Part shown: positions 1 to 7,024 of the stretch, in pieces
Numbering within the stretch: position 1 is the first letter of the stretch
Layout of the letters: each line of letters opens with the position of its first letter
Assembly: GCA_002352635.1 (NCBI GenBank)
Contig: DEIT01000087.1
Span: forward strand, 49,369-59,234
From: Hyphomicrobiaceae bacterium UBA2767
Lineage (GTDB): Bacteria; Pseudomonadota; Alphaproteobacteria; Rhizobiales; Methyloligellaceae
Length of the DNA: 9,866 nucleotides
Direction: 5' to 3'
Notes under the pieces: generated by a model
Told to the model about the DNA's origin: nothing
Seen by the model: the letters and a program-made list of their open reading frames with translations, nothing else
Databases searched by the model: none
Translations under genes and position numbers: made by a program

Positions 1-1089
1 TATCCGCGCGAGGGAGAAAGTCCCGAGGACGCGTTGGCGCGCGAATGCCGGGCCGCGCGGGAGAATATCGGCGTGCTCGATGCCTCAACCCTCGGCAAGA
101 TCGACATAAGGGGACGGGACGCGTGTGAATTTCTCAACCGTGTTTACACAAATTCCTGGAGCAACCTGCGGCCCGGCCAGTGCCGATACGGCATCATGCT
201 TGGGGAGGACGGCATGGTCATGGACGATGGTGTTACCGCCGCCATTGCCAATGATCATTTTCATATGACGACGACCACGGGGGGTGCCGCGGCGGTGCTC
301 GCATGGCTGGAAGATTATGCGCAGACCGAATGGCCCCAGCTGGAGGTTTATCTGATCAGCGTCACCGAACAATGGGCGGTCGCATCCATATGCGGACCGG
401 CAAGCGGCAAGTTGATTGCAGCGTTATGTGATGATGTCGATACGGACCCGGAAGACTGGCCGTTCATGAGCTGGCGTGAAACGGCCATCGAGGGTGTGCC
501 GGCGCGCATCTTTCGCGTTTCCTTCACTGGCGAGCTGTCTTACGAGATCAATGTCCCCGCGAGTTATGGTCTGTGGCTGTGGGAAAAGGTCATGGGGGAA
601 GGGGCTCAATACGGCATTACACCCTATGGCACCGAGGCGATGCATTTGCTGCGCGCGGAGAAGGGTTTCATCATCGTCGGTCAGGATACGGACGGCACAG
701 TCACGCCGATAGACTTGCGTATGAGCTGGATTGTGAAGAAGACCGGCGACTTCATCGGCAAGCGCTCGCTGTCCCGCGCCGACACCAGGCGGGAAGACCG
801 CAAACAACTCATCGGCTTGCTGGCGGAAGATCCTGAAACAGTGTTGATGGAAGGCGCACACGTCATCGCCACCGCCGCCGAACCGGCCCCGCCCGTCCCG
901 ATGCTTGGACACGTTACGTCCAGCTATATGAGCCCGACGCTGGGGCGGGGCATCGCGATGGCGCTGGTGCAGTCGGGAGGCGACCGGATCGGCGACACTC
1001 TATATGTCACTCGACCAGGCGCGGAGCCGCTGCCGGTGACGGTAACCGAGACCGACTTCCTCAGTGCGTGGGAAAAGAACGATGGCTGA
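1..1089 (+). CDS. soxA: Sarcosine oxidase alpha subunit, C-terminal part (5' end outside window)
   Basis: The reading frame is open from base 1 and encodes about 362 residues. The family's alpha subunit is usually close to 1000 residues, so this is only the C-terminal GcvT-like folate-binding half; the FAD/NAD-binding half lies upstream of the window. The family-typical run DASTLGKIDIRG, the block FLNRVYTNSW, the CRYGIMLGEDGMVMDDG segment and FTGELSYEIN are all present. Heterotetrameric sarcosine oxidase converts sarcosine, oxygen and tetrahydrofolate to glycine, 5,10-methylene-tetrahydrofolate and hydrogen peroxide in the cytoplasm. The stop overlaps the soxG start by 8 bases, as expected for the soxBDAG order, so soxB and soxD are predicted to lie to the left. 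The MDD acidic pair kept in aminomethyltransferases is intact. An internal TTG at position 34 is not a plausible start. Family assignment is secure. Confidence 0.95.
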   Translation, partial: YPREGESPEDALARECRAARENIGVLDASTLGKIDIRGRDACEFLNRVYTNSWSNLRPGQCRYGIMLGEDGMVMDDGVTAAIANDHFHMTTTTGGAAAVLAWLEDYAQTEWPQLEVYLISVTEQWAVASICGPASGKLIAALCDDVDTDPEDWPFMSWRETAIEGVPARIFRVSFTGELSYEINVPASYGLWLWEKVMGEGAQYGITPYGTEAMHLLRAEKGFIIVGQDTDGTVTPIDLRMSWIVKKTGDFIGKRSLSRADTRREDRKQLIGLLAEDPETVLMEGAHVIATAAEPAPPVPMLGHVTSSYMSPTLGRGIAMALVQSGGDRIGDTLYVTRPGAEPLPVTVTETDFLSAWEKNDG

Positions 1090-1708
1090 TGCCCGCAGGA
1101 TATCTCCGCTCGCCGATCGTGCGCGTATCGAGGCGCCGGACGGTGCGGCCTCGCTCGCCGAATTGCCTCATCTCGGCAGGCTTATACTGCGCGCCGATGG
1201 CGCTGCCGCCGCACGCGCTGTGAAAAAGGCATTGGGCGCAGAACCGCCAACAGAGCCGAATACTTCAAGCCGCTCAAAGGAAGCATTGATGTTATGGCTC
1301 GGCCCTGATGAGTGGATGCTGGTGACCGAACCGGGCAGCGAAGAGGCGCTTTTTGACCAGTTAAAGGATGCGCTTTCCGAAACTCATTGTCAGCTTGTCG
1401 ATGTGAGCGATCAGCTTACGAACATTGAGCTTTCCGGCGCGCGGGCGCGTGAGATATTGATGAAACTCACCACGCTTGACCTGCATCCGAGACAAATCGG
1501 TCCGGGCGATGTCGCCGGAACGACCTTCGGCAGCGTGACAGCCACGCTGTTTGTTACCGATGACGTCAAAAAGCATGAAACGCAACGCTTCCAGCTTATC
1601 GTACGTCGTTCCGTCGCCGACTATATGTGGTGCCTGCTGGCGGAAGCAGGACGGGAGTTCGGATTGCCTGAGCAGCAGCCCCGGTCCGGCGAGACCATGC
1701 GTCCGTAA
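1082..1708 (+). CDS. soxG: Sarcosine oxidase gamma subunit
   Basis: A 208-residue protein, within the usual gamma-subunit length. The ATG at 1082 overlaps the soxA stop at 1087-1089, which implies translational coupling. An upstream in-frame start at 1064 would lie deeper inside soxA and is less likely. Recognisable features are PNTSSRSKEALMLWLGPDEW, VDVSDQLTNIELSGARAREI, LDLHPRQIGPGDVAGTTFG and the closing RRSVADYMWCLLAEAGREFG, all typical of SoxG. The gamma subunit is part of the alpha-beta-gamma-delta enzyme in the cytoplasm and resembles the folate-binding GcvT fold; it is not known to be catalytic alone. No further gene of the operon follows: the next gene is convergent, so soxG is the last gene of this transcription unit. 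Nothing looks broken. Confidence 0.93.
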   Translation: MADARRISPLADRARIEAPDGAASLAELPHLGRLILRADGAAAARAVKKALGAEPPTEPNTSSRSKEALMLWLGPDEWMLVTEPGSEEALFDQLKDALSETHCQLVDVSDQLTNIELSGARAREILMKLTTLDLHPRQIGPGDVAGTTFGSVTATLFVTDDVKKHETQRFQLIVRRSVADYMWCLLAEAGREFGLPEQQPRSGETMRP

Positions 1709-1738
1709 CCCCTAACGCATGGACCGCCGATCCAGGAT

Positions 1739-1778
1739 GCTCCCGTTCGCGGGAGCGAGCCCTAGGAGGGTTGCTCGC
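1739..1778. terminator. Overlapping hairpins between convergent genes
   Basis: A perfect 7-bp stem GCTCCCG/CGGGAGC with a TTCG loop lies at 1739-1756. A second imperfect stem, GCGAGC (1755-1760) with GCTCGC (1773-1778) plus an inner CCT/AGG pair, overlaps it and includes the stop codon of the minus-strand gene. No T-run follows either hairpin on either strand, so these are not canonical intrinsic terminators. They sit exactly where soxG (plus) and the demethylase gene (minus) converge, so a role in ending or protecting both transcripts is likely but inferred. Confidence 0.45.
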
Positions 1779-3048
1779 CGAGAGGAATCTGCTTCTTCGG
1801 ATCCTTGAACGGCACTGGCACAACCTCAGCATCCACCATGCCGTCCTTTGGAAGCGCCACGGTGAGCTTCGTGCCAATCTCCGCGTACTCGACCGGCATC
1901 ATAGCCAGCGCGATATTGGTATCGAGCGCCGGTGACCAGAAGGAGCTGGTAACATAGCCCTGCGGTTCGCCATCGGCGTGGACCAGATAGAAGTCCTCAT
2001 TGTACCAGGTCTGTGGTTCGCCACCCATGGTGATGCCCACAAGTTTCTCACTCACACCCTCGTCATGGATGCGCTTGAGGGCTTCCTTGCCGATAAAGTC
2101 GTCCTTGTCGAAATCAATCTGCCAGTCGAGCCCCACCTCGAAGGGATTGGTCTCGATATCCATGTCCTGACCCCAGGAGAGGATGCCTGCTTCCAGCCGG
2201 CGTATATGGGAGGGCGCGATTACGCGGAGACTAAATTCCGCGCCGGCGTCCTTGACGTTCCGCCACAGCTTGTCGGCGTAGCGGGTGGCCTCACGAAGAT
2301 AAATCTCATAGCCGACCTCGGCAGAGAATCCTGTGCGCGAGATCATGACCTCCATGCCATCGAGATTGGCTGCCATGACGCCGTAATAGGGGACATCTTC
2401 GATTGCCGAACCGAACAGCTTGGTCATCAGGCCCTTCGCTTTCGGACCCTGAATCTGCACCGGGCACACGTCTATCTCGTGGATTTCCACATTGTATTTC
2501 CCGGCCGCATTCAGGCCTTGCAACCATGCCCAGACATCGGAGTCGGAGATGGAAAACCAGAACTCATCGTCTGCGACGCGCAGCAGGACGGGATCGTTTA
2601 TGATGCCGCCATGCTGGTTGCACAGGATCACGTACCGGCCCTGGCCAGTCTTGAGCTTGGTGTGCACGTCACGGGTGATCACCAAGTTCACGAAATCCGC
2701 AGCGTCCGGGCCCTTGACCTGGATTTGCCGCTCAACAGCAACGTTCCACATGGTCACGTCCTGGGTGATGGACTCATATTCCTTGAGCAACCCACCTTCT
2801 TCCAGGGGCACGTAAGCGCGTGGATGGTAAATCCTGTTGTAGACCGTGTAGCACCAGCATCCTTCTTGATGGGACAGATGCCAGTAGGGCGACTTGCGTA
2901 CCCGTGTCGAGATCAGCATCTTCGCGTCGCTGTTGCCCGACTGACGCAGATTGATGGGAACCCGACGCTTTTTCATCTTGGGGAGATGGACCGGAAAGTC
3001 TTCCTGCTCGAGCGCGGACGAGGTGTTAAGCGTAGCTGCCTGGTTCAT
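1762..3048 (-). CDS. DmdA/GcvT-family tetrahydrofolate-dependent demethylase
   Basis: A 428-residue protein. After an N-terminal extension of about 48 residues come RVRKSPYWH, CYTVYN (66-71), MWNVAVERQIQVKGPDA (100-116), GGIINDPVLLR (147-157), FSISDSDVW (165-173), QIQGPKA, and SRTGFSAEVGYEIY (237-250), ending in a GcvT C-terminal barrel with GYVTSSFWSPAL (364-375). The ERQ..(V/I)KGPDA, NDPV and SDSDV blocks match DMSP demethylase (DmdA)-like proteins better than glycine-cleavage T protein. Such enzymes move a methyl group from DMSP or a related betaine to tetrahydrofolate in the cytoplasm. Where GcvT and SoxA have an Asp-Asp pair, this protein has Asn151-Asp152, as I recall for DmdA. The ATG at 3048 has a GGAAG 7 nt upstream and a GGAGG 13 nt upstream; Met25 or Met44 are alternative starts. 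The family is secure, but the substrate is not: it could be DMSP, glycine betaine or dimethylglycine. Confidence 0.88.
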   Translation of the reverse strand: MNQAATLNTSSALEQEDFPVHLPKMKKRRVPINLRQSGNSDAKMLISTRVRKSPYWHLSHQEGCWCYTVYNRIYHPRAYVPLEEGGLLKEYESITQDVTMWNVAVERQIQVKGPDAADFVNLVITRDVHTKLKTGQGRYVILCNQHGGIINDPVLLRVADDEFWFSISDSDVWAWLQGLNAAGKYNVEIHEIDVCPVQIQGPKAKGLMTKLFGSAIEDVPYYGVMAANLDGMEVMISRTGFSAEVGYEIYLREATRYADKLWRNVKDAGAEFSLRVIAPSHIRRLEAGILSWGQDMDIETNPFEVGLDWQIDFDKDDFIGKEALKRIHDEGVSEKLVGITMGGEPQTWYNEDFYLVHADGEPQGYVTSSFWSPALDTNIALAMMPVEYAEIGTKLTVALPKDGMVDAEVVPVPFKDPKKQIPLGEQPS

Positions 3049-3283
3049 GGCTTTGCTTCCGCCTCCAAATTGGTGATCTCGTGATCGGTTGAATGCAATG
3101 CGATCTGCCTAACCCAATCGAGTATAAGCAGCCGCGGTCAGTATTATCAGAATGTGCCTACCCGGCGTGATCGTCTTTCCCGAAAACGACCTGTCAGTCG
3201 CCTGGAACCGCCCCCGGCTGCCGCTTGCAGGCCAGATCCTCTCCACGGTGACGTGTTACGCTTGGTCGGTCTGGAGGATTGCT
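3049..3283. promoter_or_regulatory. Divergent intergenic region between demethylase and oxygenase genes
   Basis: This 235-bp gap separates two divergently transcribed genes, so promoters for both should lie here. A TATTAT at 3142-3147 could be a -10 element for the plus-strand gene, but no convincing -35 stands at the right distance. A dyad GATC-tcgt-GATC lies just upstream of the demethylase ribosome site. The plus-strand frame is open through part of the gap (an ATG at 3152), but that stretch has no recognisable protein sequence. Promoter placement is therefore only tentative. Confidence 0.35.
3273..3277 (+). promoter_or_regulatory. Ribosome binding site deciding the GTG start of the oxygenase
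   Basis: GGAGG is followed after 6 nt by an in-frame GTG at 3284. This is a much better initiation signal than anything before the upstream in-frame ATG at 3152, and it fixes the preferred start. Confidence 0.75.
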
Positions 3284-4144
3284 GTGACAGATTGGATTGA
3301 GCGGCGTGTGAAAGGGATGTCTCCGGAGGCGTTGTCGGATGCCATCTTCGCGGGGCGCATCCTGTATTTTGAGGGCTTGCAACCGATGCAGGACCTCATT
3401 GCATGCGCACGCCGGTGCATCGATGCGACTTTTCCCGGACACGATCCCGTGTCCGCGCATACTCAACTTGACCAGAAGAGCTACGAAGAGCGATGCGCCG
3501 CAATGCGCAAAGCCTTCATCACCGATCGAAAAGCCCTCCGGGCACTTGAAGCATCGCTTACAGCTGCCGGCGTGGACGGCCACGCTACTTACCGGGACAG
3601 GTTGGTACTTCGCGTGTCGCCGCCTGGCGCACTTGGCTACCGGCGCGGGTTTGGGACAGTTCCGCCGCATCGAGACAGCTGGGGGTCGGGACTCATGAAC
3701 CAGATCAACTGGTGGTTGCCGGTTTATCCGATTACCAAGGAAAGGACGTTGGCGATCTTCCCTGCGCATTGGAAGGACCCCGTCAAAAACGATAGTCGGG
3801 GCTGGAACTGGCGCGAAGCGGGTAAGAATCCTGGCGTTGCACTCCTCCCGACCGCTCAGTCCGACCTCGACCGGTCCGGCGAAATCCGGGTGGTGGTAGA
3901 ACCGGGGACGCTTGTGGCGTTCTCGGCCGCTCACCTGCACGCGAGTGTCAAGAACACCACGAATGCAGCGCGCTTCTCCTGTGAATCACGAACGGTCAAT
4001 ATCGATGAGCTACGTTCAGGAAACGGCGCACCTGATATCGATGGGGGGGGCGTCCAGCCTGCGCTTGAATGGTTCGTCCGACTGGGTGATGGCGAGGCGC
4101 TGACCCCACGCGCGGATTTGCCGGACACTCTTTCACGACCATGA
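3284..4144 (+). CDS. 2-oxoglutarate/Fe(II)-dependent oxygenase, phytanoyl-CoA dioxygenase (PhyH) type
   Basis: With the GTG start the protein has 286 residues, normal for the PhyH family. Visible iron ligands are the HRD triplet in VPPHRDSWGS (His129, Asp131) and a distal His in AAHLHASVKNTT (most likely His219). Arg230 in AARFSCESRT is placed to bind the 2-oxoglutarate carboxylate. The segment NQINWWLPVYPITKERTLAIFP fits the core double-stranded beta-helix. Such enzymes hydroxylate or oxidatively demethylate small molecules using oxygen and 2-oxoglutarate, releasing succinate and carbon dioxide. It lacks the motifs I would expect of ectoine hydroxylase, so that call is not supported. It lies between a folate-dependent demethylase (divergent) and a BCCT carrier (same strand, 386 bp downstream), which suggests a methylated osmolyte or its metabolite as substrate. 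This is inference only. Confidence 0.8.
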   Translation: MTDWIERRVKGMSPEALSDAIFAGRILYFEGLQPMQDLIACARRCIDATFPGHDPVSAHTQLDQKSYEERCAAMRKAFITDRKALRALEASLTAAGVDGHATYRDRLVLRVSPPGALGYRRGFGTVPPHRDSWGSGLMNQINWWLPVYPITKERTLAIFPAHWKDPVKNDSRGWNWREAGKNPGVALLPTAQSDLDRSGEIRVVVEPGTLVAFSAAHLHASVKNTTNAARFSCESRTVNIDELRSGNGAPDIDGGGVQPALEWFVRLGDGEALTPRADLPDTLSRP

Positions 4145-4530
4145 AAACAACCTCAGAGTAGCTCAGGGTCGGTCGCAAACAGTCAAGATTCGGTCGTGAT
4201 CGGTCCACAACGTGTCGTATTGGGGGCAGCACCCGCCCTGTCACCGGGTCCAAGCTGGGGCAGTATCCGGACGTACCGTAGCGGCCATGCTCGTGAATTC
4301 GGCCGGATTAGGGCAGAATCTGGCAGCGGTACCTTGGAAACGGGTACCGGATTTGCATTGCTGCAGCCAGAACGGGCGGTCGCTTTGTCACGGCGTTTTT
4401 CGTATCGAACGCGGCTGAGCGCTGATGGCTTGAGTGTCTACTCCGGGTAATTTGGGCGTGAGTGTCGGTTTGCATCGGTTGTGCCGGTGTTTGCCTTCGC
4501 GAGCCGCCATAGGGGAGGAGGGGACCTCAA
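4145..4530. other. Gene-free interval upstream of the BCCT gene
   Basis: About 386 bp. Frames open across it on both strands show no recognisable protein sequence and no good ribosome sites. No T-tailed terminator hairpin is seen after the oxygenase gene, so read-through into the carrier gene cannot be excluded. The only structure I can support is the dyad at 4327-4349. The BCCT promoter presumably lies here, but I cannot place it. The ribosome site GGGGAGGAGGGG directly precedes the carrier ATG. Confidence 0.5.
4327..4349. repeat. Inverted repeat CGGTACC / GGTACCG
   Basis: Perfect 7-bp arms (4327-4333 and 4343-4349) flank a 9-nt loop, about 180 bp upstream of the BCCT start. No T-run follows, so it is not a terminator. 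It might be an operator for the carrier gene. No regulator for it can be named. Confidence 0.35.
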
Positions 4531-6075
4531 ATGGGCAAAGCTGCTAACAAGAAGTACAAGGTCGGCCAGGACAACGTGGAGCTCTTTGGTCTCGATCTGC
4601 ACAATCCAGTCTTTTTCGTATCCGGCATCGTGATCGTTGCATTCGTCATAGTCACGTTGATGTTTCAGGCGGACGCGAAGGAATTCTTCGGATGGTTGCG
4701 GCCCTGGCTGACATCCCAATTCGATTGGGTCTTTATGATCACCGGGAACCTGTTTGTGCTGTTCTGCCTGTTCCTGATCGTTTCTCCATGGGGAAAAATC
4801 CGGATCGGCGGCGCGGACGCCAAACCGGAATACTCCTATTCCGGCTGGTTCGCCATGTTATTTGCAGCTGGCATGGGCATCGGGCTGATGTTCTTCGGCG
4901 TGCTTGAGCCGGTTTACCATTTTCAAAACCCGCCGCTCGGAATTGACCCTGCCGACACTGAGGCAGCGCGCAAAATGGGAATGTCCGCGACCATTTTCCA
5001 CTGGGCGCTGCACCCGTGGGCGATCTACGCGGTCGTAGCGCTGTCGCTGGCCTTTTTTACGTATAATCGAGGCTTGCCGTTGACGATCCGGTCGACTTTT
5101 TACCCACTGCTCGGCGAACGAACCTGGGGCTGGCCGGGCCATGTGATCGATACGCTTGCCGTTTTCGCAACCGTGTTCGGACTTGCGACATCATTGGGCC
5201 TGGGCGCGGAGCAGGCAACTGCCGGACTGAACCACCTGTTTGGCGTACCCGTCACCATCGCCACCAAGGTCCTGCTGATCATGGGCATCACCGCGATTGC
5301 GGTTGTATCGGTAGTCAGGGGGATCGATGCCGGCGTCAAACGGCTGAGTGAAATCAATATGATCGTTGCGCTGTGTCTATTGGTGTTTGTGATCCTTATG
5401 GGTCCGACCATGGACATCATCAAGGGCGTCTTCGTCAACACATTCGACTATGTAAAAAGCCTGCCAGCCTTGAGCAACTGGGTTGGCCGTGAAGACACCA
5501 AGTTCATGCACGGCTGGACTACCTTCTACTGGGCATGGTGGATTTCATGGTCGCCCTTCGTCGGCATGTTTATTGCCCGTGTTTCAAAAGGCAGGACCAT
5601 TCGCGAGTTTCTCATCTGCGTGCTGATTATTCCGTCATTCGTTGGCATCATCTGGATGACGGCATTTGGCGGCACCGCGCTGAGCCAGTTCATCGTCGAT
5701 GGTTACACCGGGGTCACCGAGACGGTTACGGCGTGGAAACCGGAGCTATCGCTGTACAAGATGCTCGAACCACTGCCGCTCGCCGGCATCTCATCTTTCA
5801 TCGGCGTTGTGCTGGTGATCGTATTCTTCGTGACTTCGTCAGACTCTGGTTCTCTGGTCATCGATACGATCACTGCCGGCGGCAAAATCGATGCACCGGT
5901 CGCCCAGCGCGTGTTTTGGGCCGTATTCGAGGGACTGGTCGCAATTGCCCTGCTGATCGGCGGCGGTCTAACCGCGCTCCAGGCCGCTGCCATCTCCACC
6001 GGATTGCCCTTCGCGATTGTACTGGCGGCGATGTGCGTCAGTATCTTCATTGGGCTTCGGTCGGAAAAACGGTGA
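4531..6075 (+). CDS. BCCT-family betaine/carnitine/choline/DMSP-type transporter
   Basis: A 514-residue inner-membrane protein with about 12 hydrophobic segments, the family's usual size. Diagnostic motifs are FAAGMGIGLMFFGVLEPVYH (111-130), FHWALHPWAIY (156-166), WTTFYWAWWISWSPFVGMFI (329-348) followed by ARVSKGRTIREF, and FVTSSDSGSLVID (433-445). The aromatic WAWWISW stretch is where BCCT carriers cage trimethylammonium groups. The GMGIG run (114-118) matches the sodium-coupled BetP type rather than the CaiT exchanger, so sodium symport is the best inference. The N- and C-terminal tails are short: there is no long charged osmosensing extension like that of BetP, which fits nutrient uptake rather than emergency osmoprotection. 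A purine-rich GGAGGAGGGG site precedes the ATG and a strong terminator follows. The likely substrate is glycine betaine, choline, DMSP or a relative, given the neighbouring demethylation genes. Confidence 0.93.
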   Translation: MGKAANKKYKVGQDNVELFGLDLHNPVFFVSGIVIVAFVIVTLMFQADAKEFFGWLRPWLTSQFDWVFMITGNLFVLFCLFLIVSPWGKIRIGGADAKPEYSYSGWFAMLFAAGMGIGLMFFGVLEPVYHFQNPPLGIDPADTEAARKMGMSATIFHWALHPWAIYAVVALSLAFFTYNRGLPLTIRSTFYPLLGERTWGWPGHVIDTLAVFATVFGLATSLGLGAEQATAGLNHLFGVPVTIATKVLLIMGITAIAVVSVVRGIDAGVKRLSEINMIVALCLLVFVILMGPTMDIIKGVFVNTFDYVKSLPALSNWVGREDTKFMHGWTTFYWAWWISWSPFVGMFIARVSKGRTIREFLICVLIIPSFVGIIWMTAFGGTALSQFIVDGYTGVTETVTAWKPELSLYKMLEPLPLAGISSFIGVVLVIVFFVTSSDSGSLVIDTITAGGKIDAPVAQRVFWAVFEGLVAIALLIGGGLTALQAAAISTGLPFAIVLAAMCVSIFIGLRSEKR

Positions 6076-6100
6076 CGACTAACCTGGCTCTCAACTGACC

Positions 6101-6135
6101 GTAGAGGCCCCGTCCGCGGGGCCTCTACTTTATTT
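6101..6135 (+). terminator. Intrinsic terminator after the BCCT gene
   Basis: A perfect 11-bp GC-rich stem, GTAGAGGCCCC (6101-6111) with GGGGCCTCTAC (6118-6128), has a 6-nt loop and is followed by TTTATTT. It lies 25 bases after the BCCT stop and should end that transcript efficiently. Confidence 0.93.
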
Positions 6136-6454
6136 GACCTGGTTCCCTTCCAGCGTGTGGTCGCTACACGTCCACGTCTGGTATTTAACGGACGTTCCGC
6201 GGCGTACCAACTAAGGTCCGCTTATGACCCAAAACGGACTGGTGGACGTTATTCAAAGGGCGTCATCGGTGTCCGGTGCGTTTGTCTAGGCAACCCGACA
6301 AGTTTTCATTCAGCGTGTTTAAGACGAGGTTCCGACCGCGGCTGTGGGATTTTCGCGGCGCTGCGTTCAACTATCCGACGATCGGTGATCCTGTTTGACC
6401 CCCATCAAGGTATGATCTTGAATACAAGTTATCGCCTCTGACGTGAGCTAAGAC
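6136..6454. other. Gene-free interval before the PAN-domain gene
   Basis: About 319 bp without a credible gene. A plus-strand frame is open across most of it (6157-6441) but has no ribosome site and encodes the phrase AYDPKRT. I recall that phrase from spurious translations of a repetitive alphaproteobacterial intergenic sequence, not from a real protein family. The stretch contains the nested inverted repeats listed at 6168-6249. The promoter of the PAN gene should lie in the last 150 bases, but none is obvious. Confidence 0.5.
6168..6249. repeat. Nested inverted-repeat element, possible dispersed intergenic repeat
   Basis: Outer arms ACGTCCAC (6168-6175) and GTGGACGT (6242-6249) are perfect reverse complements. 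Inside them lie a smaller dyad GTCCG (6216-6220) / CGGAC (6235-6239) and a short CGGA-cgt-TCCG hairpin near 6190. The piece reading GTCCGCTTATGACCC...CGGAC resembles a short palindromic sequence I recall as common between genes in alphaproteobacteria. Copy number in this genome cannot be judged from one window. Confidence 0.45.
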
Positions 6455-7024
6455 ATGCATTGGTTGTGCCTATTGTTGCTGCTGCAGTTTATGGCTTTTG
6501 TCAGCGCTCACGATTCTTTCGCTCAGTTCGATCGTCTAACCGTTCTCGACAACACCGACATTCCTGGCGGTGATTACCGTTCAATCAAAGGCGGCTTGCT
6601 TCAAAGCTGTAGAAATGCCTGCCTGAAAGACAAACGCTGCAGGGCATACACATTTAATCACAGAGCTAAGGTTTGCTTTCTCAAAGAGCGCATATCAAAA
6701 CGCGCTCAATTCAAAGGAGCCACTTCTGGCGTCAAATTTGCCCATGGCATGCTTGCGACCCCTTCAGACCCAGGACCACCCACAAAGGCAATCATTGATA
6801 CGTGGTCTAGGGCAAACGCGCTATGCGGTGGAGAGTCAAAAGAAACGCCTGAAACCTGGGCATGGTGTGATGTACGAGAAGCACTGGGCGTTGTTCTTGA
6901 ACTCCGTAACTGGTGCCGCGGTAAGAAAGGTGAAGGCAAAGCTCAAATGAGCTGGCACAAATGTGAAGCCACATCCCTCCACAATAAAATACCGAAATCT
7001 GTTTCTTCGCTTGGTCGCGAGTAA
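6455..7024 (+). CDS. Exported PAN/apple-domain protein with a cysteine-rich C-terminal domain
   Basis: A 189-residue protein. Residues 1-24 form a signal peptide with a hydrophobic LCLLLLLQFMAFV core and possible cleavage after VSA or SFAQ, so it is probably periplasmic or secreted. Residues about 30-96 look like a PAN/apple domain: DNTDIPGGDYRS, then Cys52, Cys56, Cys62 and Cys74 in the usual disulfide spacing (SCRNAC, RCRAYTF, VCFLK). A second module, about 113-172, has CGG (from Cys124), WCDVREALG (Cys138), NWCRGKKG (Cys153) and WHKC (Cys170). I recall similar C-terminal modules in other proteobacterial hypothetical proteins, but they have no function I can name. PAN domains bind proteins or carbohydrates. 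The ATG follows an in-frame stop and has only a weak ribosome site. By eye its base composition is lower in GC than its neighbours, so recent acquisition is possible. Confidence 0.75.
   Translation: MHWLCLLLLLQFMAFVSAHDSFAQFDRLTVLDNTDIPGGDYRSIKGGLLQSCRNACLKDKRCRAYTFNHRAKVCFLKERISKRAQFKGATSGVKFAHGMLATPSDPGPPTKAIIDTWSRANALCGGESKETPETWAWCDVREALGVVLELRNWCRGKKGEGKAQMSWHKCEATSLHNKIPKSVSSLGRE

Noticed and set aside
1978..3084. Long plus-strand open frame opposite the demethylase gene
   Set aside because: It is antisense to a clearly conserved gene and its translation resembles no family; it is a codon-bias shadow.
3152..3283. Longer start (ATG 3152) for the 2-oxoglutarate oxygenase
   Set aside because: The extra 44 residues have no family character or ribosome site, while the GTG at 3284 has GGAGG 6 nt upstream.
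3284..4144. Ectoine hydroxylase (EctD) for the PhyH-type gene
   Set aside because: It has the general iron-binding residues but not the EctD signature region, and no ectoine synthesis genes are nearby.
4196..4450. Possible degraded transposase or small gene before the BCCT gene
   Set aside because: Translations in the frames examined show no transposase or other recognisable motif, and there are no terminal repeats or target duplications.
6157..6441. 94-codon open frame before the PAN gene
   Set aside because: No ribosome site, and its AYDPKRT phrase points to translated repetitive intergenic DNA rather than a protein gene.
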